Positions 15,284-22,309 of a stretch of 35,175 bases of DNA are shown here, piece by piece. The stretch's first letter is position 1; every line of letters begins with the position of its first letter. Origin of the DNA: a virus. The position numbers and the translations under genes were made by a program. The notes under the pieces were generated by a model that worked only from the letters and a program-made list of their open reading frames with translations, made no database searches and had not been told where the DNA came from. The stretch spans positions 1 through 35,175 of the IMG/VR virus record IMGVR_UViG_3300032315_001268, one strand, 5' to 3'.

Positions 15284-15671
15284 AATGTGTAATGTGTTTT
15301 AATTTATAATCAATTATCAATAAATGTTTGTTACATGTTTTACTATAAATAGATTTTACATGTATTTTTTAATTTTTTTATTTTACTGGGGGGCATGATT
15401 TTTATTTTGGCATCCCCTCCAAAAATCTACATGTTAATAAAATGTTAAAATTTCATGATTATACATCAATAGTCAACCATTGTCAAAAAAATTATGTTAA
15501 CATGCACCATGTCTAAATGTATATTCATGTTTAATGCTCATTTATATCTTTAAAACAAAATGATAACATCAATAACATGCTAATCTAACATAATTATATA
15601 TGTAATTGTTTTCTTTATATTACATAGCATTCATGTAAAAACATGTAGATAATAAAAAAAATGCAAAAAAA
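15284..15671. other. Divergent AT-rich intergenic region with many CATG motifs and a hairpin
   Basis: No plausible gene is present in this stretch, which separates the two transcription arms. It contains eleven CATG sites, four of them as ACATGT (15333, 15358, 15429, 15641), where base composition would predict about one. A G-rich/C-rich pair at 15388-15397 and 15411-15420 can form a 10-bp stem with one G-U pair and one mismatch. No T-run follows it on either strand. Such spacing of palindromes suggests operator sites or a regulatory or replication element, but no function can be shown. Confidence 0.5.
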
Positions 15672-15702
15672 GTTGATTGTTCAAAAAAATTGACTATCTT
15701 TG
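15672..15702 (+). promoter_or_regulatory. Bacteroidota-type housekeeping promoter
   Basis: GTTG at 15672-15675 and TATCTTTG at 15695-15702 are separated by 19 bases, matching the TTTG-N19-TAnnTTTG consensus of Bacteroidota primary sigma factors with one mismatch. A start of transcription about seven bases later leaves a very short leader before ATG 15716. It implies that the host polymerase transcribes the plus-strand arm directly. Confidence 0.7.
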
Positions 15703-15715
15703 TAAAAAAAATAAC

Positions 15716-17221
15716 ATGACCAAAGACATTAAAACACAAAAAAGAATATCTTATCTTCTTTTGACCTGCGCTATTTTCCTAGCTTCCGTCGTAGGTTTTT
15801 TCTCCGTAAAAGGATTAGCTCAAGTTTTCGCCGGAGCAGGAATGGCCATAATTCTTTTAGGCGCCGGGATAGAAATATCAAAACTTGTCATCGCATCATT
15901 CCTTCATAGATACTGGCATAAACTTACATTAGGATATAAAGTGGGAGGATTAATTTTTTTGTTCCTTGTCATCTTTGTAACATCTTCCGGAGTTTATGGT
16001 ATTCTTTCTCAAGCCTATACCGAGAATAAGAATAAACTCATGGCATCTAAATCGGAAGTTGCATTAGTTGAAGAGAAAAAGAAATTCTTCATCGATAAAA
16101 AGAATGATCTGCAAAATGAATACAAGCAAATTATTTCCGACATCGCTCAAACAAGATTGCAAAGAAACACTACATCTTCTGGAATGATGAGTGATTCAAA
16201 AGATGTTTATGTAGATAGCAGGGGAAGGACATCATCAAAATCAAATGCATCTACAAGAAAAGATTATTTACAACAAGTAGAAGGTCTTAACTTTGACATT
16301 GGAAAAATGGAAAGTAGGAGAGACGGAGTATATGTGGACATCACAAACATTTCTGATTCCATATTTAGTTACGAAACAAAGATTATAGAAATAAAATCAA
16401 GTAATGAAGTAGCCGTAGAACTTGGACCTCTCATTTATCTTTCTGAAGTTACTAATACAAGTTTGGACAAGGTACTATTTTGGTTTTTAATGGTTATTGT
16501 ATTTTTAGCAGATCCCTTGGCTATCGCGCTATTAACCGCCTATCATTTCACACAAAAAGTAATACTAGAAGAAGATGAAAAAGATTCTGATAATATTGAA
16601 GAGAATCCTATCCCAGAAAAACCGAAAGAGAGAAGCCCTTTAGCAGAATTTTACTCGGATGATTTGACAAAAGAAGATACAAAGTATATTGATGATTTTA
16701 ATGAAAAGTTAAAAATCACTAGTTCTTTCGCGGAATTTACAAGATCTATTGAAGAACCGACGTTAGGTTCAATAGTTCCTACAAATCCAAATAATTTCCA
16801 AGGTGATTTTTCATGGTCAAGGTTCATGGAGGCATTTCCAAAACCAAAAAGAAGAGGAAGACCTACAGGAAGTAAGAATAAAGTAAAAAATAATAGTATT
16901 GAATCTATTAATGAATTTGAAGATATGACCATAGTAAAAGGATCTTTTAATGAAGTTTACTCATATTCTGATACAGCACTTGCAGAACAAGTTAGATTGG
17001 AAGAAGTAGTTACCGGAAGTTTTGAAAACATTACACAAGAAGAAATAGAATCAGATGTAGTAGAGGATATTACATTTGAGGCAATAGATGAAGATTACGA
17101 TATATCTTCAGGAGAACCGGAAGAAGAAATTATAGTAATACCTTCTATAAATAAACCAAAAAGTAGAAATTATAGAGAGCCAAAGGCTGATGTAAAAAAA
17201 AACTTTCTGAATCGGAATTAA
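15716..17221 (+). CDS. Multi-pass membrane protein with coiled coil and AT-hook-like tail, 501 aa
   Basis: I start at ATG 15716 (MTKDIKTQKRISYLLLTCAI), because the earlier ATG at 15677 lies inside the promoter. Predicted membrane spans are at about 11-29, 33-60, 74-95 and 250-275. Between the third and fourth there is a long charged coiled coil interrupted by a Ser/Thr-rich loop. The C-terminal 220 residues are soluble and acidic, except for KPKRRGRPTGSKNK (376-389), whose RGRP core is an AT-hook motif. Similar membrane proteins occur in marine T4-like phages without known role. The A-run at 17194-17202 is a possible -1 frameshift site that would replace the last residues by 24 others. Role unknown; DNA or membrane anchoring is speculation. 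Confidence 0.8.
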   Translation: MTKDIKTQKRISYLLLTCAIFLASVVGFFSVKGLAQVFAGAGMAIILLGAGIEISKLVIASFLHRYWHKLTLGYKVGGLIFLFLVIFVTSSGVYGILSQAYTENKNKLMASKSEVALVEEKKKFFIDKKNDLQNEYKQIISDIAQTRLQRNTTSSGMMSDSKDVYVDSRGRTSSKSNASTRKDYLQQVEGLNFDIGKMESRRDGVYVDITNISDSIFSYETKIIEIKSSNEVAVELGPLIYLSEVTNTSLDKVLFWFLMVIVFLADPLAIALLTAYHFTQKVILEEDEKDSDNIEENPIPEKPKERSPLAEFYSDDLTKEDTKYIDDFNEKLKITSSFAEFTRSIEEPTLGSIVPTNPNNFQGDFSWSRFMEAFPKPKRRGRPTGSKNKVKNNSIESINEFEDMTIVKGSFNEVYSYSDTALAEQVRLEEVVTGSFENITQEEIESDVVEDITFEAIDEDYDISSGEPEEEIIVIPSINKPKSRNYREPKADVKKNFLNRN

Positions 17222-17277
17222 GAAACATGTCCCCCGCTCAGATAAAAGAGTGGAATGAAATAAACAAAATCTTATAA
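17197..17277 (+). other. Possible -1 frameshift site and C-terminal extension
   Basis: The heptamer A AAA AAC at 17197-17203 is in the correct phase for tandem -1 slippage, as used by IS1. After the shift the frame reads LSESELRNMSPAQIKEWNEI and on to a stop at 17275-17277, giving a 520-residue product in place of 501. The extension has protein-like composition, whereas the zero frame ends abruptly at NFLNRN. A one-base error in the nine-A run, or a real mutation, would give the same picture. Confidence 0.5.
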
Positions 17278-17303
17278 TAAATTGTTACACAAAAAAAAGT
17301 TTT

Positions 17304-17903
17304 ATGAAATCGGAAGAATTGTTTAAAGAGTTTACAGATTTATTAAATTTACGCGTAGCCGGAGGGAGAAAAGAGAACTTCCTAAAGTTACTAGCAGACT
17401 ATGAAACTACATTAAAAAGCGCTCCTGCTTCAATGTTTTTAGACAATAATTATTGTTATGAAGGAGGATTGTTAAAGTTTTCAATTAATACCTATAATTT
17501 TGGATTAGGTCTTTGTAAATTATATAAATCTACTGACATTGCATTAGATTTTAATTTAGAGGAATTTACGGTAGCTTCCTTGTTTAATTCTATTGGTCTA
17601 TGTGGAGTAGATGAAGATCCTTTCTTTGTAGAGGAAACTTCTGACTGGCATAAAAAAAATATGAATAGAGGATATAAATTTAACGATGCAACTAAATTCC
17701 TAGTAGCTTCTGATAAATCTTTATACTTACTTCAAAAATATGTGACTTTAACATACAATGAATACGTCGCAATAAAAATTCAAGCGGGGCTTTACGATGA
17801 TTCAGCATCCAAATATTTACAAATCCCAGAAACTAAAAAAGTAACTTTAGGTTCTATCATCATGGCATCTACAGATGCAGCAAGACAAATGGTTTCTTCA
17901 TAA
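17304..17903 (+). CDS. HD-domain-like protein lacking the metal ligands, 199 aa
   Basis: The arrangement matches HD phosphohydrolase-type proteins common in large phages. SAPAS (39-43) and YEGGLLKFSINTY (52-64) correspond to the PAS...YxGGLxxHSxxV segment, SLFNSIGLCG (92-101) to LLHDLCK, and YVTLTYNEYVAIKIQAG to the late LtxeExxAIxxHMG helix. In each case the expected metal ligand is changed: H to F59, HD to N95-S96, and the late H to Q160. A catalytically dead, structural or binding version is the simplest reading. It lies between the membrane protein and a small membrane protein. Family resemblance is by eye; loss of activity is inferred. Confidence 0.65.
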   Translation: MKSEELFKEFTDLLNLRVAGGRKENFLKLLADYETTLKSAPASMFLDNNYCYEGGLLKFSINTYNFGLGLCKLYKSTDIALDFNLEEFTVASLFNSIGLCGVDEDPFFVEETSDWHKKNMNRGYKFNDATKFLVASDKSLYLLQKYVTLTYNEYVAIKIQAGLYDDSASKYLQIPETKKVTLGSIIMASTDAARQMVSS

Positions 17904-17913
17904 AAAACAAAAC

Positions 17914-18216
17914 ATGCTAATACTATCAATAATAATAAACATAATACTTTTATACCTAGTCATATTAAACTTCTCTAAAAATGAAAAATTACTAATAGAA
18001 TCAGAGAAATACTTAAATGATTTAGAAAAAGAAAATGATAATTACTTTAATATAATACTATCCATAAGATCAAGAGTAAGAGATTCACTAGACACAATGA
18101 GAACCTTAGATAGAATAGGTGCATTTGAATCAGACGATGAGGTTGGAGTAGTGTTTAAGCAATTAAGTCATACAATAGAGGAACTAGATTTACTTTTTAC
18201 AGCAAATAAGAAGTAG
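17914..18216 (+). CDS. Small single-pass membrane protein with FESDDEVG motif, 100 aa
   Basis: ATG 17914 (MLILSIIINIILLYLVIL) is chosen because it has an A-rich leader and begins directly with a hydrophobic span (residues 1-18). The upstream ATG at 17875 lies inside the preceding gene. The rest is a charged helix followed by GAFESDDEVGVVFKQLSHTI and a short helix. The FxSDDEVGxxFK segment recurs in small uncharacterised proteins of T4-like phages. It probably sits in the inner membrane with a cytoplasmic tail. A terminator follows its stop. Function unknown. Confidence 0.75.
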   Translation: MLILSIIINIILLYLVILNFSKNEKLLIESEKYLNDLEKENDNYFNIILSIRSRVRDSLDTMRTLDRIGAFESDDEVGVVFKQLSHTIEELDLLFTANKK

Positions 18217-18226
18217 TAACACAAAA

Positions 18227-18253
18227 AGTCATCTTTTAAGATGGCTTTTTTTT
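18227..18253 (+). terminator. Rho-independent terminator
   Basis: AGTCATCTT at 18227-18235 pairs with AAGATGGCT at 18238-18246 (one G-U pair) around a two-base loop and is followed by a run of T to 18253. It lies 11 bases after the stop of the small membrane protein gene and separates it from the sigma-like gene. Confidence 0.8.
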
Positions 18254-18265
18254 ATTAGATACAAT

Positions 18266-18946
18266 ATGAAAAAATTAAAGAAAAAAATGTACTTTGATGA
18301 GACAGTACAAAATGCAATAGTAGAATATAATAAACTAGATTCACAAAAAGAAAAAAATACCTTATACGAATTAAATATATATCCTGCATTTTGTAAACTT
18401 GCTGAGAATTTAATAAACATGGGTAAATATATGTACATTGATTTACCTTATGAAGATTTACATTGTCAAGTAGTTTCCATGCTGACTATAAAAATGCACA
18501 GATATAATGAAGAAAGGGCTAAAGCGTATTCTTTTTTTACCCGGATTGCTATAAATTATCTTATCATGGAAAATAAGAAAGGGTATAAGAATAGAGTCGG
18601 AGAAGCGGAATTGTGGGAAATAGATGAAGAAAGAGATATAATAAATGAAGTAGTCACTAGACATTATAAGGATTCTTTAGATGACTTTATGAATTTATGG
18701 ACTGAAGAATTATATGAAAAATTAAGATGCACTTTTAAAAATAATTTAGATAAAGCTATAGCAGATTCTATCATTGACATTTTTAAGCATCGAAAATCTT
18801 TATACGCATTTAATAAGAAAGCATTATATGTATTAATAAGAGAAAGATCCAACATTCCCATGACAAATACAAACAGAATCACTAAAATAGTAAAAATATT
18901 TAAAGATGATTTTGATTTGCAATTTAATAAATACATGAAGAAATAA
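18266..18946 (+). CDS. Putative late-transcription sigma factor (T4 gp55-like), 226 aa
   Basis: Residues about 40-110 resemble a sigma-70 region 2. A helix containing YIDLPYEDLHCQVVSML is followed by KMHRYNEERAKAYSFFTRIA and INYLIMENKKGYKNR. This fits the F/YN...AFSYF.TIA.N pattern of gp55-type factors and their equivalents in marine T4-like phages. The rest is helical and charged, and there is no region 4, which also fits gp55, where the promoter clamp is a separate protein. The gene lies in front of the baseplate genes, which gp55 controls in T4. Similarity to T4 gp55 itself is weak by eye, so the assignment is moderate. Confidence 0.6.
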   Translation: MKKLKKKMYFDETVQNAIVEYNKLDSQKEKNTLYELNIYPAFCKLAENLINMGKYMYIDLPYEDLHCQVVSMLTIKMHRYNEERAKAYSFFTRIAINYLIMENKKGYKNRVGEAELWEIDEERDIINEVVTRHYKDSLDDFMNLWTEELYEKLRCTFKNNLDKAIADSIIDIFKHRKSLYAFNKKALYVLIRERSNIPMTNTNRITKIVKIFKDDFDLQFNKYMKK

Positions 18947-18947
18947 T

Positions 18948-19400
18948 ATGGAAGATATAAAATTATTTGATGATTTTAGCATGTCAAATCTTTTGAAAGA
19001 AATTTATGGAAATTCTAAAAAAAGATCAAAAGAATTAGATAAGACATTAAAAGGATTAGATGGAGTTGTGCAGAGTGTAAATGATGCAGTAGTTATTTTA
19101 CCGGTTGTTAAAGAATTTTTTGATGTGATGGTTAAAAATGACGATCAACTTATAAAAATGGCAGCTATTGTACAAAGGATGTATAGTAAAGCAGCGTCTA
19201 TTTCAAGTGGTGATTTTAACTTAACAGAAGAGGAAAAAGAAATGCTACTTCAAGAGTTATCTCAAGAAACGCAAAAAGAACTGACTGAATTAAAGATGCT
19301 ACAAAAAGCGGAAGATAACTTATTAGACGAATTTAAAGACATAGATAAACAACTAGAAGATGGGCTATTTAGTATCGGCGGAAGTGATAGAGACCTCTAA
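18948..19400 (+). CDS. Small coiled-coil phage protein, 150 aa
   Basis: The protein begins [20 protein letters not shown] and has a central [27 protein letters not shown]-type helical pair. Its C-terminus is an acidic Glu/Leu-rich coiled coil. The layout matches small uncharacterised proteins located just before the hub gene in related phages, which suggests a tail or baseplate assembly role. Its last 41 bases overlap the start of the hub gene, an unusually long overlap that would couple their translation. Confidence 0.7.
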   Translation: MEDIKLFDDFSMSNLLKEIYGNSKKRSKELDKTLKGLDGVVQSVNDAVVILPVVKEFFDVMVKNDDQLIKMAAIVQRMYSKAASISSGDFNLTEEEKEMLLQELSQETQKELTELKMLQKAEDNLLDEFKDIDKQLEDGLFSIGGSDRDL

Positions 19401-21363
19401 GGCGTATGGTAAAAATCAAAAAGATGACAAAGGTAGAACACTTCCATTAGGCTCTGTAAAAATTAAGTTACATCCCAATTCTTTAATAGGGAATGTTCGC
19501 GCTCACTATGCTAGACCTTTATTCACTAACTTTAGAAATATACCTTTACGAGGAGAACACGTAGTTGTTTTTGAGCTTACCGGATATGATGGTACGGATG
19601 CTCCAAATTTAGATAAAGTACTATACTATATTCCTCTACCTATTAATTCAACTAATGATTCCGTAATAAATCAAATACCTCACGCGTCTAATAGATCTAA
19701 AACGTCTGACAATAAACCGGCACCTCCTTTTGTTACTCCTGGAAATACTTTCCCTAAGAGACCTTACACTGCTAACTTTATACAACCCTTTGAAGGAGAT
19801 ACTACTTTTACTGGTAGAGGTGGTTCTTCCTTACGATTAGGCATAGGGTCCGGCCCTCACCCACAACATGAAAATCAACCTACATGGAAATCAGGAAAGG
19901 CAGGGAATCCAATAACTATAGTAGCTAATAAACCTATAGGACCTAATAAACCATTACCCAACGAAGTAAAAGATATACCAAATAGAGAAATAAAAGATTC
20001 ATTATCATACGCCATAGAAGACGCAGCTAATGATTTTTCTACTACTTACTGGACTTCGGACCAATCCTTACCAAGATTTGTTTCGGTTAGAGCATGTCCT
20101 TCACCTTTATCTAGTATTCCAAGTTTCAATAGAGCACAATCAGCTACAAATGCAGACAGGATAGTAATTCAAGCAAAGAAGGATAATATGATGTTGATTG
20201 CTAAAAAAATAATGTATTTATCTGCTTCAAAAATACGATTAACCACGGATAAACATGATGTGGATTTTGATGACCTTGTAGATTTTGTTTTAGGATTATG
20301 GGATAATTTAAAGAATGTAGCTAGCGCAGCTGGTATATCTACAGCCGCCGGACCTTCTTTAGTTTCTCCATGGCTACCTAGTATAATAGCACTAAGACCA
20401 AAGTATACTATAAATCCCACTAGAGGTGTTTGGGGTGGAGGATGTTCACAAGGATTTCCGCAACCTCCCGCATTACCTGCTAATTTCAAGTTAGGAACCG
20501 ATGGATTATCTCGAGTAGCTCCCACAGGCTTTACAAATAGCATATCTGGAATGGATGGTAAAGCAGGAGGTTCCGTGACAGCTTCTCCTGATATGCCTGG
20601 AGGATCTGATTCTACCACAAATTCAATAGGTAATCCATCCGGAGATTTACCTGATTTTTCCATAGATTCTAACATATCTCTTCCGGATGTTAAATTACCC
20701 GGAACTCCTAGTGGAGCTAGTAATCCTAACACAGAACCTATTCCGGAAATCGCAGGAGAGTCAACTGAACCAGATGGAACTCCGTCAAATACACCGGGTA
20801 CACCTCAAGGCGAAGGAACTTCTTCACCTCCCGGTACTCCTGGAGGTCCTGGTGGTCCTGGAGGTCCTGGTGGGCCTGGCACAGGTAATCCGGATAGCGC
20901 TCCCGGAGAACCGGGTGGTCCTGGCGGACCTAATGGACCCGGAGGACCTGGATCTCCCGGCACTCCCTTTGATTCAGAAACAGACTTGATAAACATACCA
21001 ATAGATTACATATATCCTGATGGCAAATGTTATGGGCATTTATTTAAGATAGTTTCTATTATTAAAAGCAAAAGAACTTTAGCAATAGTATCTGATGTTG
21101 TTTATTTAATATTAGTCATAAAAGAGGGTTGTAAACCTGGTTGGTATATAGTAGGAGATAAATTCAAGTATAATACAGATATAGAAAAATTACTTTCAAC
21201 CAACTTGTTTATATTAGAAGAATCTATGCTTGTAGAAAAAAAGATATTAGTTAATTCGGATTGTATAAGAAAAGAACTAGAAGTTACTTTATACGAAAAT
21301 AATTACGCTCATTTATCTCACGAATTAGTGGACTTAAATAAAATAGTAGAGGTTAATTTTTAA
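19360..21363 (+). CDS. Baseplate hub/spike protein, gp5-like OB-fold with collagen-like insert, 667 aa
   Basis: Residues about 5-95 fit the OB-fold of gp5-like hub proteins ([26 protein letters not shown]). [20 protein letters not shown] (around 142-161) is a segment shared with hub proteins of marine T4-like phages. Unlike T4 gp5 there is no lysozyme domain between these parts. Residues 488-537 are a Gly-Gly-Pro collagen-like run, followed by a globular C-terminal domain of about 130 residues. In T4 this protein forms the needle that contacts the outer membrane and the tail tube end. The start at 19360 lies inside the previous gene. Neighbouring gp25 and gp6 homologues support the assignment. 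Confidence 0.7.
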   Translation: MGYLVSAEVIETSKAYGKNQKDDKGRTLPLGSVKIKLHPNSLIGNVRAHYARPLFTNFRNIPLRGEHVVVFELTGYDGTDAPNLDKVLYYIPLPINSTNDSVINQIPHASNRSKTSDNKPAPPFVTPGNTFPKRPYTANFIQPFEGDTTFTGRGGSSLRLGIGSGPHPQHENQPTWKSGKAGNPITIVANKPIGPNKPLPNEVKDIPNREIKDSLSYAIEDAANDFSTTYWTSDQSLPRFVSVRACPSPLSSIPSFNRAQSATNADRIVIQAKKDNMMLIAKKIMYLSASKIRLTTDKHDVDFDDLVDFVLGLWDNLKNVASAAGISTAAGPSLVSPWLPSIIALRPKYTINPTRGVWGGGCSQGFPQPPALPANFKLGTDGLSRVAPTGFTNSISGMDGKAGGSVTASPDMPGGSDSTTNSIGNPSGDLPDFSIDSNISLPDVKLPGTPSGASNPNTEPIPEIAGESTEPDGTPSNTPGTPQGEGTSSPPGTPGGPGGPGGPGGPGTGNPDSAPGEPGGPGGPNGPGGPGSPGTPFDSETDLINIPIDYIYPDGKCYGHLFKIVSIIKSKRTLAIVSDVVYLILVIKEGCKPGWYIVGDKFKYNTDIEKLLSTNLFILEESMLVEKKILVNSDCIRKELEVTLYENNYAHLSHELVDLNKIVEVNF

Positions 21364-21382
21364 ATTTATTATGCAGTTTAAA

Positions 21383-21395
21383 TATTTATTATAAA
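21383..21395 (+). promoter_or_regulatory. Candidate late-promoter element TATTTATTATAAA
   Basis: The same 13 bases occur upstream of the gene at 32074. Here the element ends one base before ATG 21397, so a transcript would start at or near the start codon. This leaves either a leaderless transcript or a role other than promoter. Confidence 0.35.
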
Positions 21396-21396
21396 C

Positions 21397-21795
21397 ATGG
21401 ACAAGAATTCACTTATAAAATACTTAGTAAAAGAAATATCTCAGGAATTAAAGAAAGAGATAAAATCTATAATTAGAGAAGAATTTAATAATCTAAATAG
21501 TAAAAATACAAGCAAGGTAGTAGAAAATACTTATAATAGAGAACAAAGACCAATTAAATCTAATAGCTCTTTAGATTCTCTTCTATCAGGAACTACGCCT
21601 TTTAACAGTTTGGATATGGATTATGGCCCTTCAGTAACTACTGAAAATATGAGTATATCTAACTATTCACACGAACCTTTAGTTGATATGGATGGAAAAG
21701 TTGTATTACCTTCATCAGAAGGAGGTAATCTAATGAGTAAATTACTTTCTAGAAATTATACACCTGTATTGAAAAAAGCGGAAAAAATAAAATAA
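21397..21795 (+). CDS. Small baseplate-region protein of unknown function, 132 aa
   Basis: The N-terminal 35 residues are a charged amphipathic helix (MDKNSLIKYLVKEISQELKK) that could form a coiled coil. The rest is Ser/Asn/Pro-rich and looks unstructured, ending NYTPVLKKAEKIK. The stop codon overlaps the start of the gp25-like gene by one base, so the two are translated together. Its place between hub and wedge genes suggests an assembly or linker function, which is inference. I do not recognise a family. Confidence 0.7.
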   Translation: MDKNSLIKYLVKEISQELKKEIKSIIREEFNNLNSKNTSKVVENTYNREQRPIKSNSSLDSLLSGTTPFNSLDMDYGPSVTTENMSISNYSHEPLVDMDGKVVLPSSEGGNLMSKLLSRNYTPVLKKAEKIK

Positions 21796-22307
21796 TGGCT
21801 AGAATAATATACAAGGCATATCCGCCTGATACGAAATTAGATAAAGCCGTTGGAATCTTATTACCTTTTAATAGAAATACATTTGTTAAAAGTGCTTTAG
21901 AAGCTTACAATAAAAAACCATCAAGAGATGTAGGACCTTTCAAACTATCTTACACTACTGAAGAGCAAGCAATTAGTAATTTAATAAATTTACTAATGAC
22001 TAGAAAAAGTGAGCGGTATATGCAACCTAATTTCGGAACAATTCTTAGAGATTTTGTCTTTGAGCAAAATAGTTCGTTTAATAGAGGCTTTTTGGAGTCT
22101 TCACTAGAGGAGGATATAGGATTTTGGCTTCCTTATATAGTTCTTAAAGATTTAAGCGTAGGTATTGGAGGTAATCAAAACTACGGATATTCAGAGCAAG
22201 AAAATTCAGTTAATGTGAGAATAACATTTTCTGTTACAGAACGAGGTGCCAATAGAACAGTAATAATCTATAATTCGGGTAATGATTTAGCCGCTGAAAT
22301 ATTATAA
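21795..22307 (+). CDS. Baseplate wedge protein, gp25-like, 170 aa
   Basis: The product has the GPW/gp25 domain: TTEEQAISNLINLLMT (around 55-70), then KSERYMQPNFGTILRDFVFE, which corresponds to the family's LLLT..GER.m.P.fGt.l...lFE. The C-terminus has the expected alternating strands. In T4, gp25 is a sheath-initiating wedge component attached to gp6; the gp6-like gene follows two bases later. Length is somewhat above T4 gp25 (132 aa) because of a longer N-terminus. Confidence 0.9.
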   Translation: MARIIYKAYPPDTKLDKAVGILLPFNRNTFVKSALEAYNKKPSRDVGPFKLSYTTEEQAISNLINLLMTRKSERYMQPNFGTILRDFVFEQNSSFNRGFLESSLEEDIGFWLPYIVLKDLSVGIGGNQNYGYSEQENSVNVRITFSVTERGANRTVIIYNSGNDLAAEIL

Positions 22308-22309
22308 AA

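Noticed and set aside
15388-15420. Hairpin in the divergent region as a terminator
   Set aside because: Neither strand has a T-run after the stem, and there is no convergent gene that needs one.
17242-17277. Stand-alone mini-gene starting at the ATG within the frameshift extension
   Set aside because: Sixteen codons only, and the protein-like sequence begins before that ATG, so it reads better as a continuation of the membrane protein.
20805-20996. Minus-strand frame that reads as Gly-Pro-Pro collagen-like sequence
   Set aside because: It is the complement of the Gly-Gly-Pro run of the hub gene, which naturally reads as GPP on the other strand. The surrounding plus-strand gene is clearly coding.
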